Shown here piece by piece: positions 9,348-16,793 of a stretch of 64,000 bases of DNA. The notes beneath the pieces are model-generated. The model saw only the letters and a list, made by a program, of their open reading frames with translations, ran no database searches and was not told the origin of the DNA. Numbering within the stretch: the stretch's first letter is position 1; every line of letters begins with the position of its first letter. The translations under genes were made by a program, and so were the position numbers. Source of the stretch: Vibrio mexicanus (GTDB taxonomy: Bacteria; Pseudomonadota; Gammaproteobacteria; Enterobacterales; Vibrionaceae); contig NZ_JYJP01000021.1 in assembly GCF_001012815.1 (NCBI RefSeq), forward strand, positions 1 to 64,000, given 5' to 3'.

Positions 9348-9366
9348 GCAAATGATAATAGTTATC
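9348..9366 (+). promoter_or_regulatory. Fur-box-like operator upstream of the phosphohexomutase gene
   Basis: GCAAATGATAATAGTTATC matches the 19-base Fur consensus GATAATGATAATCATTATC at 15 of 19 positions. It lies 39-57 bases before the ATG at 9405, where a promoter is expected. The rest of the 9190-9404 gap holds no gene that I can see. Confidence 0.55.
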
Positions 9367-9404
9367 AATTATTATTTTAGTATTGAAAGAACACGATACA
9401 GGTA

Positions 9405-11117
9405 ATGACGATGAAGGAACTTCTACAACAATGGTTGGAACGCGACCCCGACCCACGGACACGAGAAGAGTTACAAAAACTCGTCGACGAAAATCAACAG
9501 TCTGAACTGGAAGACAGATTCAAAACTCGCTTGGAGTTTGGTACTGCGGGCCTGCGTGGCAAAGTGGGCTGCGGCTACAACCGAATGAATCGCTTGGTCA
9601 TTCAAGAGACAGCGACAGGATTAGGCCACTACCTTATCGATACCGTCAGCAACGCACGTGAACGCGGCGTGGTGATTGGTTACGATGGCCGCCCTGATTC
9701 TAAGCAGTTCGCTCACGATACGACATCGGTGCTGACAGCCTTAGGCATTAAGGTTTATCTCACTTACCAAGTTGCGCCAACACCCGTGGTGGCTTTCGGA
9801 ATCGAGAAGTTCAACGCTGCCGCTGCTGTAGTAGTGACTGCCAGTCATAACCCACCAGAATACAACGGCTTTAAGGTTTACTGGGAGAATGGCGCGCAAA
9901 TCATTCCACCGCATGATTTAGGTATCGCGGGTGCCATTGATGTCGCCGCAAGTAAACCTATTCCGCTGATGTCTCTGGACGACGCGCATTCAAAGCAGCT
10001 TTTAGAATGGCTCGAAGCCGATTACTACCAAGCCTACCGCGAAACCATGAATCAAAGCTCTCTGCTATCGAATCATACCGATCCAAGTGCCATCACTATT
10101 GCGTACACGGCAATGCACGGCGTTGGCGGGCAAATGGCTGAAACATTACTTAGTGATGCGGGCTTTAAACACTTCCACAGTGTCAAGGAGCAGCATGAAC
10201 CTGATGGCACGTTCCCTACCGTTAACTTTCCAAACCCTGAAGAAGCGGGCGCAATGGATATGGTCACTGCTTTAGCCGAATCGGTTGGTGCCCAGTTGGC
10301 GTGTGCCAACGACCCTGACGCGGATCGCTTTGCCGTTGCGGTAAGGCTTCCTGAAGGAGGCTATCGCATGTTAACCGGGGATCAAGTGGGTGCGCTGTTC
10401 GGTCAGTATTTGCTTGAACAAAGTGGTGGTAAACCGAAATTGGTCGGTAACACCATTGTTTCCTCTAGCCTACTCAGCCGAATTGCGAAAGTTCACGGAG
10501 CCACTTACTACCAAACATTAACGGGCTTTAAATGGCTTACCAACATCGCAATGAACGAGCAAACCGAAGAAACGCCTTTCTTGTTTGCCTATGAAGAAGC
10601 GCTAGGTTACACGGTTGGTAATGCAGTTTGGGATAAAGATGGCCTATCGGCCATGGTCGCTTTTGCTCAGCTTGCTGCTGAGATTTATAGCAAAGGGCAA
10701 ACCATCTGGGACAAACTTGAGTCACTCTATCGCGAACATGGCATGTACGTGAATGCACAACGCAGCATTGCCCTATCGCCAGATTCCCCACCCGTTGGAG
10801 ATCAGCTCAGAGCGAAACCGCCTAAAGAGATTGGCGGGCGCAAAGTTAAAGTTATCGAAGATCTCAAAGCAGGACTTAGATTCGATATGACCACAGGCCG
10901 AACCGATGCGATTGCTCTGCCATCAAGTGATGTGCTGATCTACCGTCTCGAAGGTGATGCAAGAGTGATCGTAAGGCCATCTGGCACTGAGCCTAAACTC
11001 AAGTGTTACTACGAAGTGATTGAAGCGTTTGAGCAACAAGATACGTTTGCATCGGCACAGAAACAAGCCGACGATGCCATGGCGAAGCTGATTAAAGATC
11101 ATCAAGCCAGCCTTTAA
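9405..11117 (+). CDS. Phosphoglucomutase/phosphomannomutase-family phospho-sugar mutase
   Basis: A 570-residue alpha-D-phosphohexomutase. All four active-site signatures are visible: FGTAGLRG near residue 45, the phosphoserine loop TASHNPPEYNGFKVYW (about 144-159), the Mg-binding DPDADR (about 303-308), the sugar-binding FAYEEALGY (about 394-402), and the phosphate-binding RPSGTEPKLKCYYE near the C terminus. Length and N-terminal extension match the PgcA/PGM2-like group interconverting glucose-1-P and glucose-6-P, or the mannose equivalents. ATG codons at 9405 and 9411 are both possible starts behind CAGGTA. A Fur-like box sits just upstream, which would be unusual control for this enzyme. 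A terminator follows. Confidence 0.9.
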   Translation: MTMKELLQQWLERDPDPRTREELQKLVDENQQSELEDRFKTRLEFGTAGLRGKVGCGYNRMNRLVIQETATGLGHYLIDTVSNARERGVVIGYDGRPDSKQFAHDTTSVLTALGIKVYLTYQVAPTPVVAFGIEKFNAAAAVVVTASHNPPEYNGFKVYWENGAQIIPPHDLGIAGAIDVAASKPIPLMSLDDAHSKQLLEWLEADYYQAYRETMNQSSLLSNHTDPSAITIAYTAMHGVGGQMAETLLSDAGFKHFHSVKEQHEPDGTFPTVNFPNPEEAGAMDMVTALAESVGAQLACANDPDADRFAVAVRLPEGGYRMLTGDQVGALFGQYLLEQSGGKPKLVGNTIVSSSLLSRIAKVHGATYYQTLTGFKWLTNIAMNEQTEETPFLFAYEEALGYTVGNAVWDKDGLSAMVAFAQLAAEIYSKGQTIWDKLESLYREHGMYVNAQRSIALSPDSPPVGDQLRAKPPKEIGGRKVKVIEDLKAGLRFDMTTGRTDAIALPSSDVLIYRLEGDARVIVRPSGTEPKLKCYYEVIEAFEQQDTFASAQKQADDAMAKLIKDHQASL

Positions 11118-11132
11118 TTCACTCATTAGTGA

Positions 11133-11170
11133 AGTATAAGTCCGCTTTCTTAAAGGCGGATTTATACTTT
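11133..11170. terminator. Long hairpin terminator after the phosphohexomutase gene
   Basis: AAGTATAAGTCCGC pairs with GCGGATTTATACTT (one G-T pair) across a short loop, 14 bp in total, ending in TTT. It starts 15 bases after the stop codon. Confidence 0.75.
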
Positions 11171-11352
11171 CGCACTTCATTCTCCTACTTTTCGGTGCCT
11201 TATGTCGCACTAGGTGAGCCATGAAAAGCTAACCGGTTACCATGTTGAAAAGTCGGTTCATATCTCGCAGGCGCGAAGCGTACACCATTCATCACTAGTA
11301 AAATAAATACAACTTAACCTATCTTTAATTATTTAAACCTGTATAGTTGCCC

Positions 11353-11510
11353 TTGCTCTGACAAAGAGTTGTTTCAAGATAAACATATTAAAGTAAGTTT
11401 TCCAGCGTCATCCCTAGCAAGTTTTTCTCTGTAATTTCCCTTAATTCTCTATCCCAAAATGATACTTATAGTCAGTGCACCTTAATTTAAATTTATATAA
11501 GGGGCATAGT
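11353..11510 (+). promoter_or_regulatory. cspA 5' leader (cold-shock RNA leader), copy 1
   Basis: A 158-base untranslated leader between TTGCTCTGACAAAGAG and the cspA ATG. A TATAGT -10 candidate at 11342-11347 places the transcription start at about 11353-11356, so the leader is long, as in cspA mRNAs known to act as RNA thermosensors. The leader ends with the ribosome site AAGGGGC. The same sequence recurs at 11770-11928 with about 85 percent identity by eye. Confidence 0.7.
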
Positions 11511-11720
11511 ATGTCTAATCAAGTAACTGGCACAGTAAAGTGGTTCAACGAAACTAAAGGTTTCGGATTTATTTCTCAAGACAACGGTGACGACCTATTC
11601 GTTCACTTCAGAAGCATCGTTGGCGATGGCTTTAAAAAGCTTGTTGAAGGAGAGAAAGTTTCCTTCACTGTAGGCAAAGGACCTAAAGGTCTTCAAGCTG
11701 AAAATGTAACACCATTGTAG
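11511..11720 (+). CDS. cspA: Cold-shock protein, CspA family
   Basis: A 69-residue cold-shock domain protein. It carries RNP1 as KGFGFIS and RNP2 as DLFVHF, with VKWFN at the N terminus, so a single five-stranded OB fold that binds single-stranded RNA and DNA. Start ATG at 11511 follows AAGGGGCATAGT; an in-frame upstream ATG at 11475 lies inside the leader and lacks a ribosome site. The 158-base leader suggests temperature-dependent translation. A 12-bp hairpin follows 20 bases after the stop, and then a second copy of the leader. The name is by family; Vibrio carries several paralogues. Confidence 0.93.
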   Translation: MSNQVTGTVKWFNETKGFGFISQDNGDDLFVHFRSIVGDGFKKLVEGEKVSFTVGKGPKGLQAENVTPL

Positions 11721-11740
11721 TCTTACATTTTAAAAATTTT

Positions 11741-11770
11741 ACTTCCTTATCATGCATGTGATAAGGAAGT
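11741..11770 (+). terminator. Perfect hairpin between cspA and the second leader copy
   Basis: ACTTCCTTATCA pairs perfectly with TGATAAGGAAGT (12 bp) around TGCATG. There is no T tract after it, so it may be a leaky terminator or an mRNA-stabilising stem-loop. Its right arm ends exactly where the duplicated leader begins, which suggests the two cistrons could share a transcript. Confidence 0.6.
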
Positions 11771-11928
11771 TGCTCTGACAAAGAGTTGTTTCAAGATAAA
11801 ATTATAAAGTAAGTTATCCAGCGTCATCCCTAGCAAGTTTCTCTCTGTAATACCTCTTCATTCTCTATCCTATAAATAATGTCTATGTACAGTGCACCTT
11901 AATTAAAATAACTAACAAGGGGCATAAT
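11770..11928 (+). repeat. Duplicated cspA leader, copy 2
   Basis: A 159-base near copy of 11353-11510. Conserved blocks include TTGCTCTGACAAAGAG, TCCAGCGTCATCCCTAGCAA, CAGTGCACCTTAATT and AAGGGGCATA. Identity continues through ATGTCTAAT, the first three codons, and then stops. The cspA -10 element upstream of copy 1 is not repeated; the base composition before copy 2 is the hairpin. The RNA leader, rather than the promoter, therefore appears to have been duplicated. Confidence 0.85.
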
Positions 11929-12084
11929 ATGTCTAATAAAACATCGAATAAAATCGTTTTCACTCAGAACAGCAAGAGCACTACAAACGTCAAATCTTCC
12001 ATGCACAAAAATAAGCCGGTAGATCAGTTACTTCAAAGAATATCGAGCGGCCAGAGTGGCGTTGTATTGGAGGAGTTATTTTGA
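11929..12084 (+). CDS. Unrecognised 51-residue protein under a cspA-type leader
   Basis: A 51-residue ORF starting MSNKTSNKIVFTQNSKSTTN, preceded by the same AAGGGGCATAAT ribosome site and leader as cspA. Its first three residues (MSN) equal those of CspA because the duplicated segment includes them; the rest has no cold-shock motif. It is polar and basic, rich in Ser, Asn and Lys, with a more helical C terminus (DQLLQRISSGQS). No membrane segment or signal peptide. It overlaps the next ORF by four bases, and GGAGGAG near its end forms the next ribosome site, so the two are probably translationally coupled. The function is unknown; cold-induced expression is inferred only from the leader. Confidence 0.65.
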   Translation: MSNKTSNKIVFTQNSKSTTNVKSSMHKNKPVDQLLQRISSGQSGVVLEELF

Positions 12085-12176
12085 GATCTAATGGTAGAAA
12101 GAAAATTTGGTTCAAACTCAAAAATGGAAAATCAAACCAAAGAACTCGCGCACTTGAATCACATCAAATACTCTAG
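12081..12176 (+). CDS. Unrecognised 31-residue basic peptide with TTG start
   Basis: A 31-residue ORF that begins at a TTG overlapping the stop of the preceding ORF (TTTTGA). The Shine-Dalgarno sequence GGAGGAG lies five bases before the TTG, a near-ideal arrangement that decides this start. The peptide (RSNGRKKIWFKLKNGKSNQR and further) is strongly basic, with Lys and Arg at about one third of positions and a small aromatic patch IWF, suggesting RNA or ribosome contact. That is inference. It is too short to assign to a family. A longer ATG frame overlaps it but has no ribosome site. Confidence 0.5.
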   Translation: MRSNGRKKIWFKLKNGKSNQRTRALESHQIL

Positions 12177-12264
12177 GCCAGAGTCTCTGACTAAACAGAG
12201 CTCCGACCTTATTCTTATTGTGCCCCTTCTCCGTCTTACATGAAAAAGGAGCTACCATAACACC

Positions 12265-13697
12265 TTAGTTACACTCTACTTTTTCAATGTTTGGCATCAC
12301 CCAAGAGTGATCATACCAAGTGTCCGTTGCACCATAGATTCTGAAGAACGGGAAGAAACCTTCGCCTTCATTGGTTTGAATAGCGTTCGCCACGTTATCA
12401 ACGTTTGGGCCCCAAATAATGGTGTAAGTACCGTCATCATTTTGTACTAAATCTTCCATAAAGCTGTTAACCCCCAATGAAAGTGGTCGTTCTGAACCAT
12501 TGAGCGATCTGGCGCATTGTAAGTGACTATCGACCAGAAGTTCTTATAAGGGACTTCTGCTGGAATATCCAATTGGTAACAGTGTGAACCATTTAGAAAC
12601 TCATCGTTTGAGTCCTTGTACGCTGCAACGTAAACGGCACCTGCCCCTTTTGGAGGATTCGCCATCGCTGCCGATGTAAATGTTGCTTGGTGTGCCCAAG
12701 TGATCTGCGCTACGGGATCAACCATGTCAAATGTACGGTGCGTCCAGTTTTCATCTTTTGACGTGTTCGGAAGCGCCCAGTTGCTATCTTCCCACTTGTA
12801 GGCGTTTTGCTCACGGTTAGTAAACGTCATGGTTAGGATGCGCTCCCAAGCAGTATCTACTGCTTCGTTAACCATATCCTCATCGGCTGTGCCATCAAAA
12901 AATCCAGCGTGATATAGGTGAGCGGTGTTATAGCTGTGCTTCTCTTCACCGTAACCGTTTAACTCGTAGTACATTTTAACCAAACGCGTAATGTCGTCAC
13001 GATCGAACAGCATGTCTTGGTAACCACCATCTTCATAGACCGGCGCTGATGTATTATAGAACGTCGTCGCAGGTGGATTAGCCGCATCGTCTAATGAGTA
13101 TGTACGAATGCCTTGTTGAAGATCACGCACTGCTCCTGGCATGCCTTCTTCACCCTGGAACCCTCGGATGAGCCAAACGATGGTATTGGTTGGTGATGGT
13201 GCATGAATCATCTCTTCAGGTACCTCGCCGTCCCAGCCCGGACCCGTTAGCAGATATGTACCACCTTGGCCGCGATCTGGGCCAGTCAGACCAAAGTCAG
13301 CAAATGATGTCCAACCCGGACCATTGGCCATGCCCATCACGCCAGCCGGTACTTCGAGCACAACCGCTCCGCCCTGTGCGGCTAGGTTTACTGGGTGTAC
13401 TGCGTAGATAGTTTCAGAATTTGCCGTTAGTACGATTTGACGTGAGTCAACGGACGTTTCCATGATACCGATATTTTGTTCAGTCGAACCCGCGCCAAGA
13501 TATGAATCATAGAGCGCCATGAATGCAGCTTCCGGTTGTAGGTCAACAAACGCACGTGTTAAGTTTTCACGGTCCATTTGAGCATAGACAGCTTGTGTAT
13601 CTTGCACAGGGTAGCCGGCAGGGATGTCTGCTGCGATAGCGTTAAATGAAAGCGCTGCAATAGCCGCTGAAATAATCGTCTTTTTCATGGTAGTCAC
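12265..13697 (-). pseudogene. DUF1254/DUF1214 exported protein, frameshifted
   Basis: A periplasmic protein with signal peptide (MKKTIISAAIAALSFNAIAA), likely starting at the ATG at 13688. The N-terminal part holds the DUF1254 domain with the conserved NSETIYAVHPVNL region; the C-terminal part is DUF1214 (YWSIVTYN-like motif FWSIVTYNAPDRSMVQND, then IIWGPN and WFPFFRIYG-like end). The frame breaks at about 12478-12480; adding one C (CATTGG to CCATTGG) joins the parts as NDHFPLGVNSF, as in intact relatives, giving about 477 residues. Relatives are common in Vibrio and of unknown function. The divergent LysR gene 13807-14721 is the likely regulator. Confidence 0.8.
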
Positions 13698-13806
13698 TCT
13701 AAATTCTTAATGGTTAAATTAGTCATGAATCTAGCGAATGAAGTACCCGCTGCGATTCGATAAATGCACTATACTCAGAATAAAATGAAAGTGAGGAAAT
13801 ATAGAC

Positions 13807-14721
13807 TTGAAGAAAAGGAAAATTGATATTGATTTAAACTTGCTACGTATTGTTTTAATCATGTGCGAAATGAAATCACTCAAAGCGGTAGGACGTAAAT
13901 TCAATCGGAGTGAAAGTGCAATCAGTAAATCGCTGGCAAAGGCCAGTGAAGAACTCGGGCAAACACTGTTTGTTCGAACAGCGGAAGGGTTAGTACCCAC
14001 GCATTACACAAAGTCGATTTACCCTCAGCTCAAATCCGCCCTTATTCACGTTGAAAATGCTCTGGACTTGGAAAGCTTTGACCCTAAACAACATACGCAC
14101 CCGATTCATATTGCAATGTTGGCCCAACCGATGCAAAAATACGGCGCACGGATCCTTGCCAAGCTCAACCAACTGTTTCCCAATACCCAAATTGAGCTGA
14201 GCATATGGAACAACAGCAGCCCCGAGAAAATCATCAACAATGACATCCAGTTGGGTGTTTATGCCTTCAACGAAGCGTTACCCTCTAATATTTATCAACG
14301 ACCGATCATCAATGATGAGCTCACGCTGGTTGTTTCCCAAAAACACCGTGATGCCACTTGGGAAACCGTGAAAAATTGGTCATTTATCATGACTCGAACT
14401 CCCAGCTGGAACGATGACCAGTTCAAAATTCAAGCACTACTCGCCCAGCAGGACATCAAAATTTCAGCCCCATTTGTTGTTGATGATATCAACATCTGTA
14501 TTGACCTTCTCCAGCAAGGCGAGTTTGCTGCTGCCTACTCGCAGCATTGCATTTTGGACTCGATGCAAGAGGTGCTCTTACCCTCATTTGCTCGACTGCC
14601 GATAAAGCTGACTTGCTGTATGAATTTAAGCGATCGTGACGCGCCTTTACAAAAACTGCTCCTTGATACTGTTCTCACGATCATGAAGGAAAAGTCGTCA
14701 TTGAATGAAGATAAGCCATAG
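13807..14721 (+). CDS. LysR-family transcriptional regulator
   Basis: A 304-residue LysR protein with TTG start (TTGAAGAAAAGG) behind GTGAGGAAA. The N-terminal winged helix shows DLNLLRIVLIMCEMKSLKAV and the helix-turn-helix RKFNRSESAISKSLAKASEE, followed by a substrate-binding domain with the DDINICIDLLQQGEF region. It is divergent from the DUF1254/DUF1214 gene with about 110 bases between, the classic LysR arrangement; that gene is the probable target. The effector is unknown. The N terminus is close to the ToxR-like end of LysR relatives that begin with DLNLL. Confidence 0.85.
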   Translation: MKKRKIDIDLNLLRIVLIMCEMKSLKAVGRKFNRSESAISKSLAKASEELGQTLFVRTAEGLVPTHYTKSIYPQLKSALIHVENALDLESFDPKQHTHPIHIAMLAQPMQKYGARILAKLNQLFPNTQIELSIWNNSSPEKIINNDIQLGVYAFNEALPSNIYQRPIINDELTLVVSQKHRDATWETVKNWSFIMTRTPSWNDDQFKIQALLAQQDIKISAPFVVDDINICIDLLQQGEFAAAYSQHCILDSMQEVLLPSFARLPIKLTCCMNLSDRDAPLQKLLLDTVLTIMKEKSSLNEDKP

Positions 14722-15028
14722 ATTCATCTTCACTTATTTCCCTACATTGTATGTCCAATATCGTGGTAAACAGATCGCATAAACATAGTAATATGGACCG
14801 ACTTGAGCGATCCCGAGCAGCATGTTGGACAAACTTCAATATCTATCATCAGCTTAGGCTGTGGAGTCTCAATCCCGAGCTTGGCAGGCTCTCTCACTTG
14901 TCATCAAGATTTGCCGAATAATAAAAAGATTGTTGTGCTCATAGATTACTTAGCTAAGTGTTTCGAGTATCCACACCATACGTACTTCTAAAACCTAGTT
15001 CGAAAAGCATCCTATGCTCTAGTAGTCA
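14722..15028. other. Intergenic region, no gene supported
   Basis: About 307 bases between convergent genes. A 62-codon open frame at 14803-14991 exists but begins without a ribosome site and has no recognisable residues. It also contains no hairpin with a T tract that I could identify. Treated as non-coding. Confidence 0.45.
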
Positions 15029-16621
15029 TTAGCCCAATCCGTTATCAATAAAGGTTTTCGAATACGCTTTGTCTTCAGACATGATGTGGGTTCTGAGCCA
15101 ATCTTTTAGAAACGACAGCAGCTCTTCGCCAATATCTTCGCCCGATTCAACTCGTTTTTGAAACTCAAGCACTTGCCCAACCAAGTTGTTGTGTTTTTCA
15201 ATGTGGGCCTTGGTGCCAGAATAGCCCACTTGCTCAAACAAGATCTCTTCATACTTGAAATGGTTAGCGGTGTAGCCAATCAAACCTTGAACCACTCGTT
15301 TCACCGAAGCGAGGCCGTAGTTGTGTTTGAGTAAATGATTAAGTTCATTGATTAAATGAAGCAAGGTTTGGTGCTGACGATTAATTTCAGCTAAACCGAT
15401 GTCTAACTCCGAACTCCACTCCATCAATTTGTCACGTTTCTTCTCTTCAGCCGTGACTTGGTTTTCATCGAGAGCAAATCGGTGCAGTAACGAATCAATC
15501 TCTCCCGATAGGTTTCGTACGGTTATACTGGCAATCAGAGTTTCTTGCGTCGCTCTTACATTGTTATCGGACTCTTCCGCAACCAAATGCAAACAGCGAT
15601 TGAGCTCTTCGGTTTGTGACAATTGCTGCTCGGAAGAGCTCGCAATGTTTTGACCATTCAAACTTAGCTCTTCAATTTGCTCACTCAACGCTTTAAAAGA
15701 GAGCTCAGCTTCCGATGCGATATTGAGGGACTCTTCCATACTGGATTTATTCTCTTGCATGGTTTGTAGCACATCGTCGGTTTTAAGTTGAAGGTTGTTA
15801 ATCTTTGTTCGGATCTCTTCGGTCGCTTCTTGGGTTCGCATCGCAAGGGATCGCACTTCATCAGCCACTACCGCAAAACCGCGGCCTTGCTCTCCGGCTC
15901 GGGCACTTTCTATTGCCGCATTGAGTGCCAATAGATTGGTTTGCTCTGCAATGCCGCTGATAGTCTCCATCACTTGGCTGATCTGAGTGGTCTCTTCCAT
16001 CAAGGATTGGAAGTGCTCGTTTGAGTTGTCGATATGTTGATTGGCATTGGCCAAGGACTCTTCAAGCTTAACCATATCTTCGATGCCTTTTGCGGCCTTT
16101 TCTTTGGCTTCAAAGGCGAGCTGAGCGGTTGATTCACAGTTATGCGAGACCTGTTCGGTGATGCTAGTGAGCTGGTCTATAGCGTTCTTGGCAGTATCAA
16201 CGTCTCTTTTCTGCCCTAGTGCACCTTCACGTGATAGTTCAGAGTCGGTCTGAACTTGATTCGCCACCTCAAGCAAACGAGCGGTGGATTTTCCCAAGGC
16301 ACTCACGGTTCTTGAGACATCCTCACCAATACGATTAAAGGTCTTGTATAAAGGCTTGCCTACCGAACTGTCACTGTTAATACGAACCGTCAGATCGCCT
16401 TCCGACAAGTGCACTGATGCATCTCGAAGGCGTCTTAACATATCGTTGATGGCGACCAGTAAGCTGATCACAATCAATTGATAGATCAGATAAAGCGCCA
16501 CGCTTATCCACGACTGTTCGTAAACCAAACTCACTATCAACGGGCTTGCAAGGCCAATCAATAATAGTGTCCACTTTGCACCCGAGTAGGTGCTCACTTT
16601 TTCAATCACACTGCCAAACAT
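15029..16621 (-). CDS. Methyl-accepting chemotaxis protein fused to hemerythrin
   Basis: A 530-residue receptor. Residues about 15-55 hold two close membrane segments ([37 protein letters not shown]) with almost no periplasmic loop, then a HAMP-like region and a signalling domain whose tip contains [35 protein letters not shown]. The last 130 residues are a bacteriohemerythrin domain: [17 protein letters not shown] (HxxxE), KAHIEKHNN and [10 protein letters not shown] (HxxxxD) supply the diiron ligands. Because the sensor is at the cytoplasmic C terminus, the receptor probably reports internal oxygen or redox state, as in DcrH-type proteins. Monocistronic. Confidence 0.9.
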   Translation of the reverse strand: MFGSVIEKVSTYSGAKWTLLLIGLASPLIVSLVYEQSWISVALYLIYQLIVISLLVAINDMLRRLRDASVHLSEGDLTVRINSDSSVGKPLYKTFNRIGEDVSRTVSALGKSTARLLEVANQVQTDSELSREGALGQKRDVDTAKNAIDQLTSITEQVSHNCESTAQLAFEAKEKAAKGIEDMVKLEESLANANQHIDNSNEHFQSLMEETTQISQVMETISGIAEQTNLLALNAAIESARAGEQGRGFAVVADEVRSLAMRTQEATEEIRTKINNLQLKTDDVLQTMQENKSSMEESLNIASEAELSFKALSEQIEELSLNGQNIASSSEQQLSQTEELNRCLHLVAEESDNNVRATQETLIASITVRNLSGEIDSLLHRFALDENQVTAEEKKRDKLMEWSSELDIGLAEINRQHQTLLHLINELNHLLKHNYGLASVKRVVQGLIGYTANHFKYEEILFEQVGYSGTKAHIEKHNNLVGQVLEFQKRVESGEDIGEELLSFLKDWLRTHIMSEDKAYSKTFIDNGLG

Positions 16622-16745
16622 ACGCCAACCTTTTGTCCTTTGATTTAACGTCGTAAAGACCCCGAGACTCCGCCTATAAAATTATATTAGCGACTACTTT
16701 AATAGTGAGCGACCGATGCCAATTGTTCAAAATTTGAGATCAAAA

Positions 16746-16769
16746 AAAGCGCTAAAATGTTAGCGCTTT
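16746..16769 (-). terminator. Terminator of the metallophosphoesterase gene
   Basis: AAAGCGCTAA / TTAGCGCTTT, a 10-bp stem with loop AATG, followed on the minus strand by a run of T residues (seven A on the plus strand). It lies 25 bases beyond the stop. Confidence 0.85.
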
Positions 16770-16793
16770 ATCTTAAATCGTTATCTCGGCTCG

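Noticed and set aside
14803..14991. 62-codon open frame between LysR and the MCP gene
   Set aside because: No ribosome site and no recognisable residues; likely chance.
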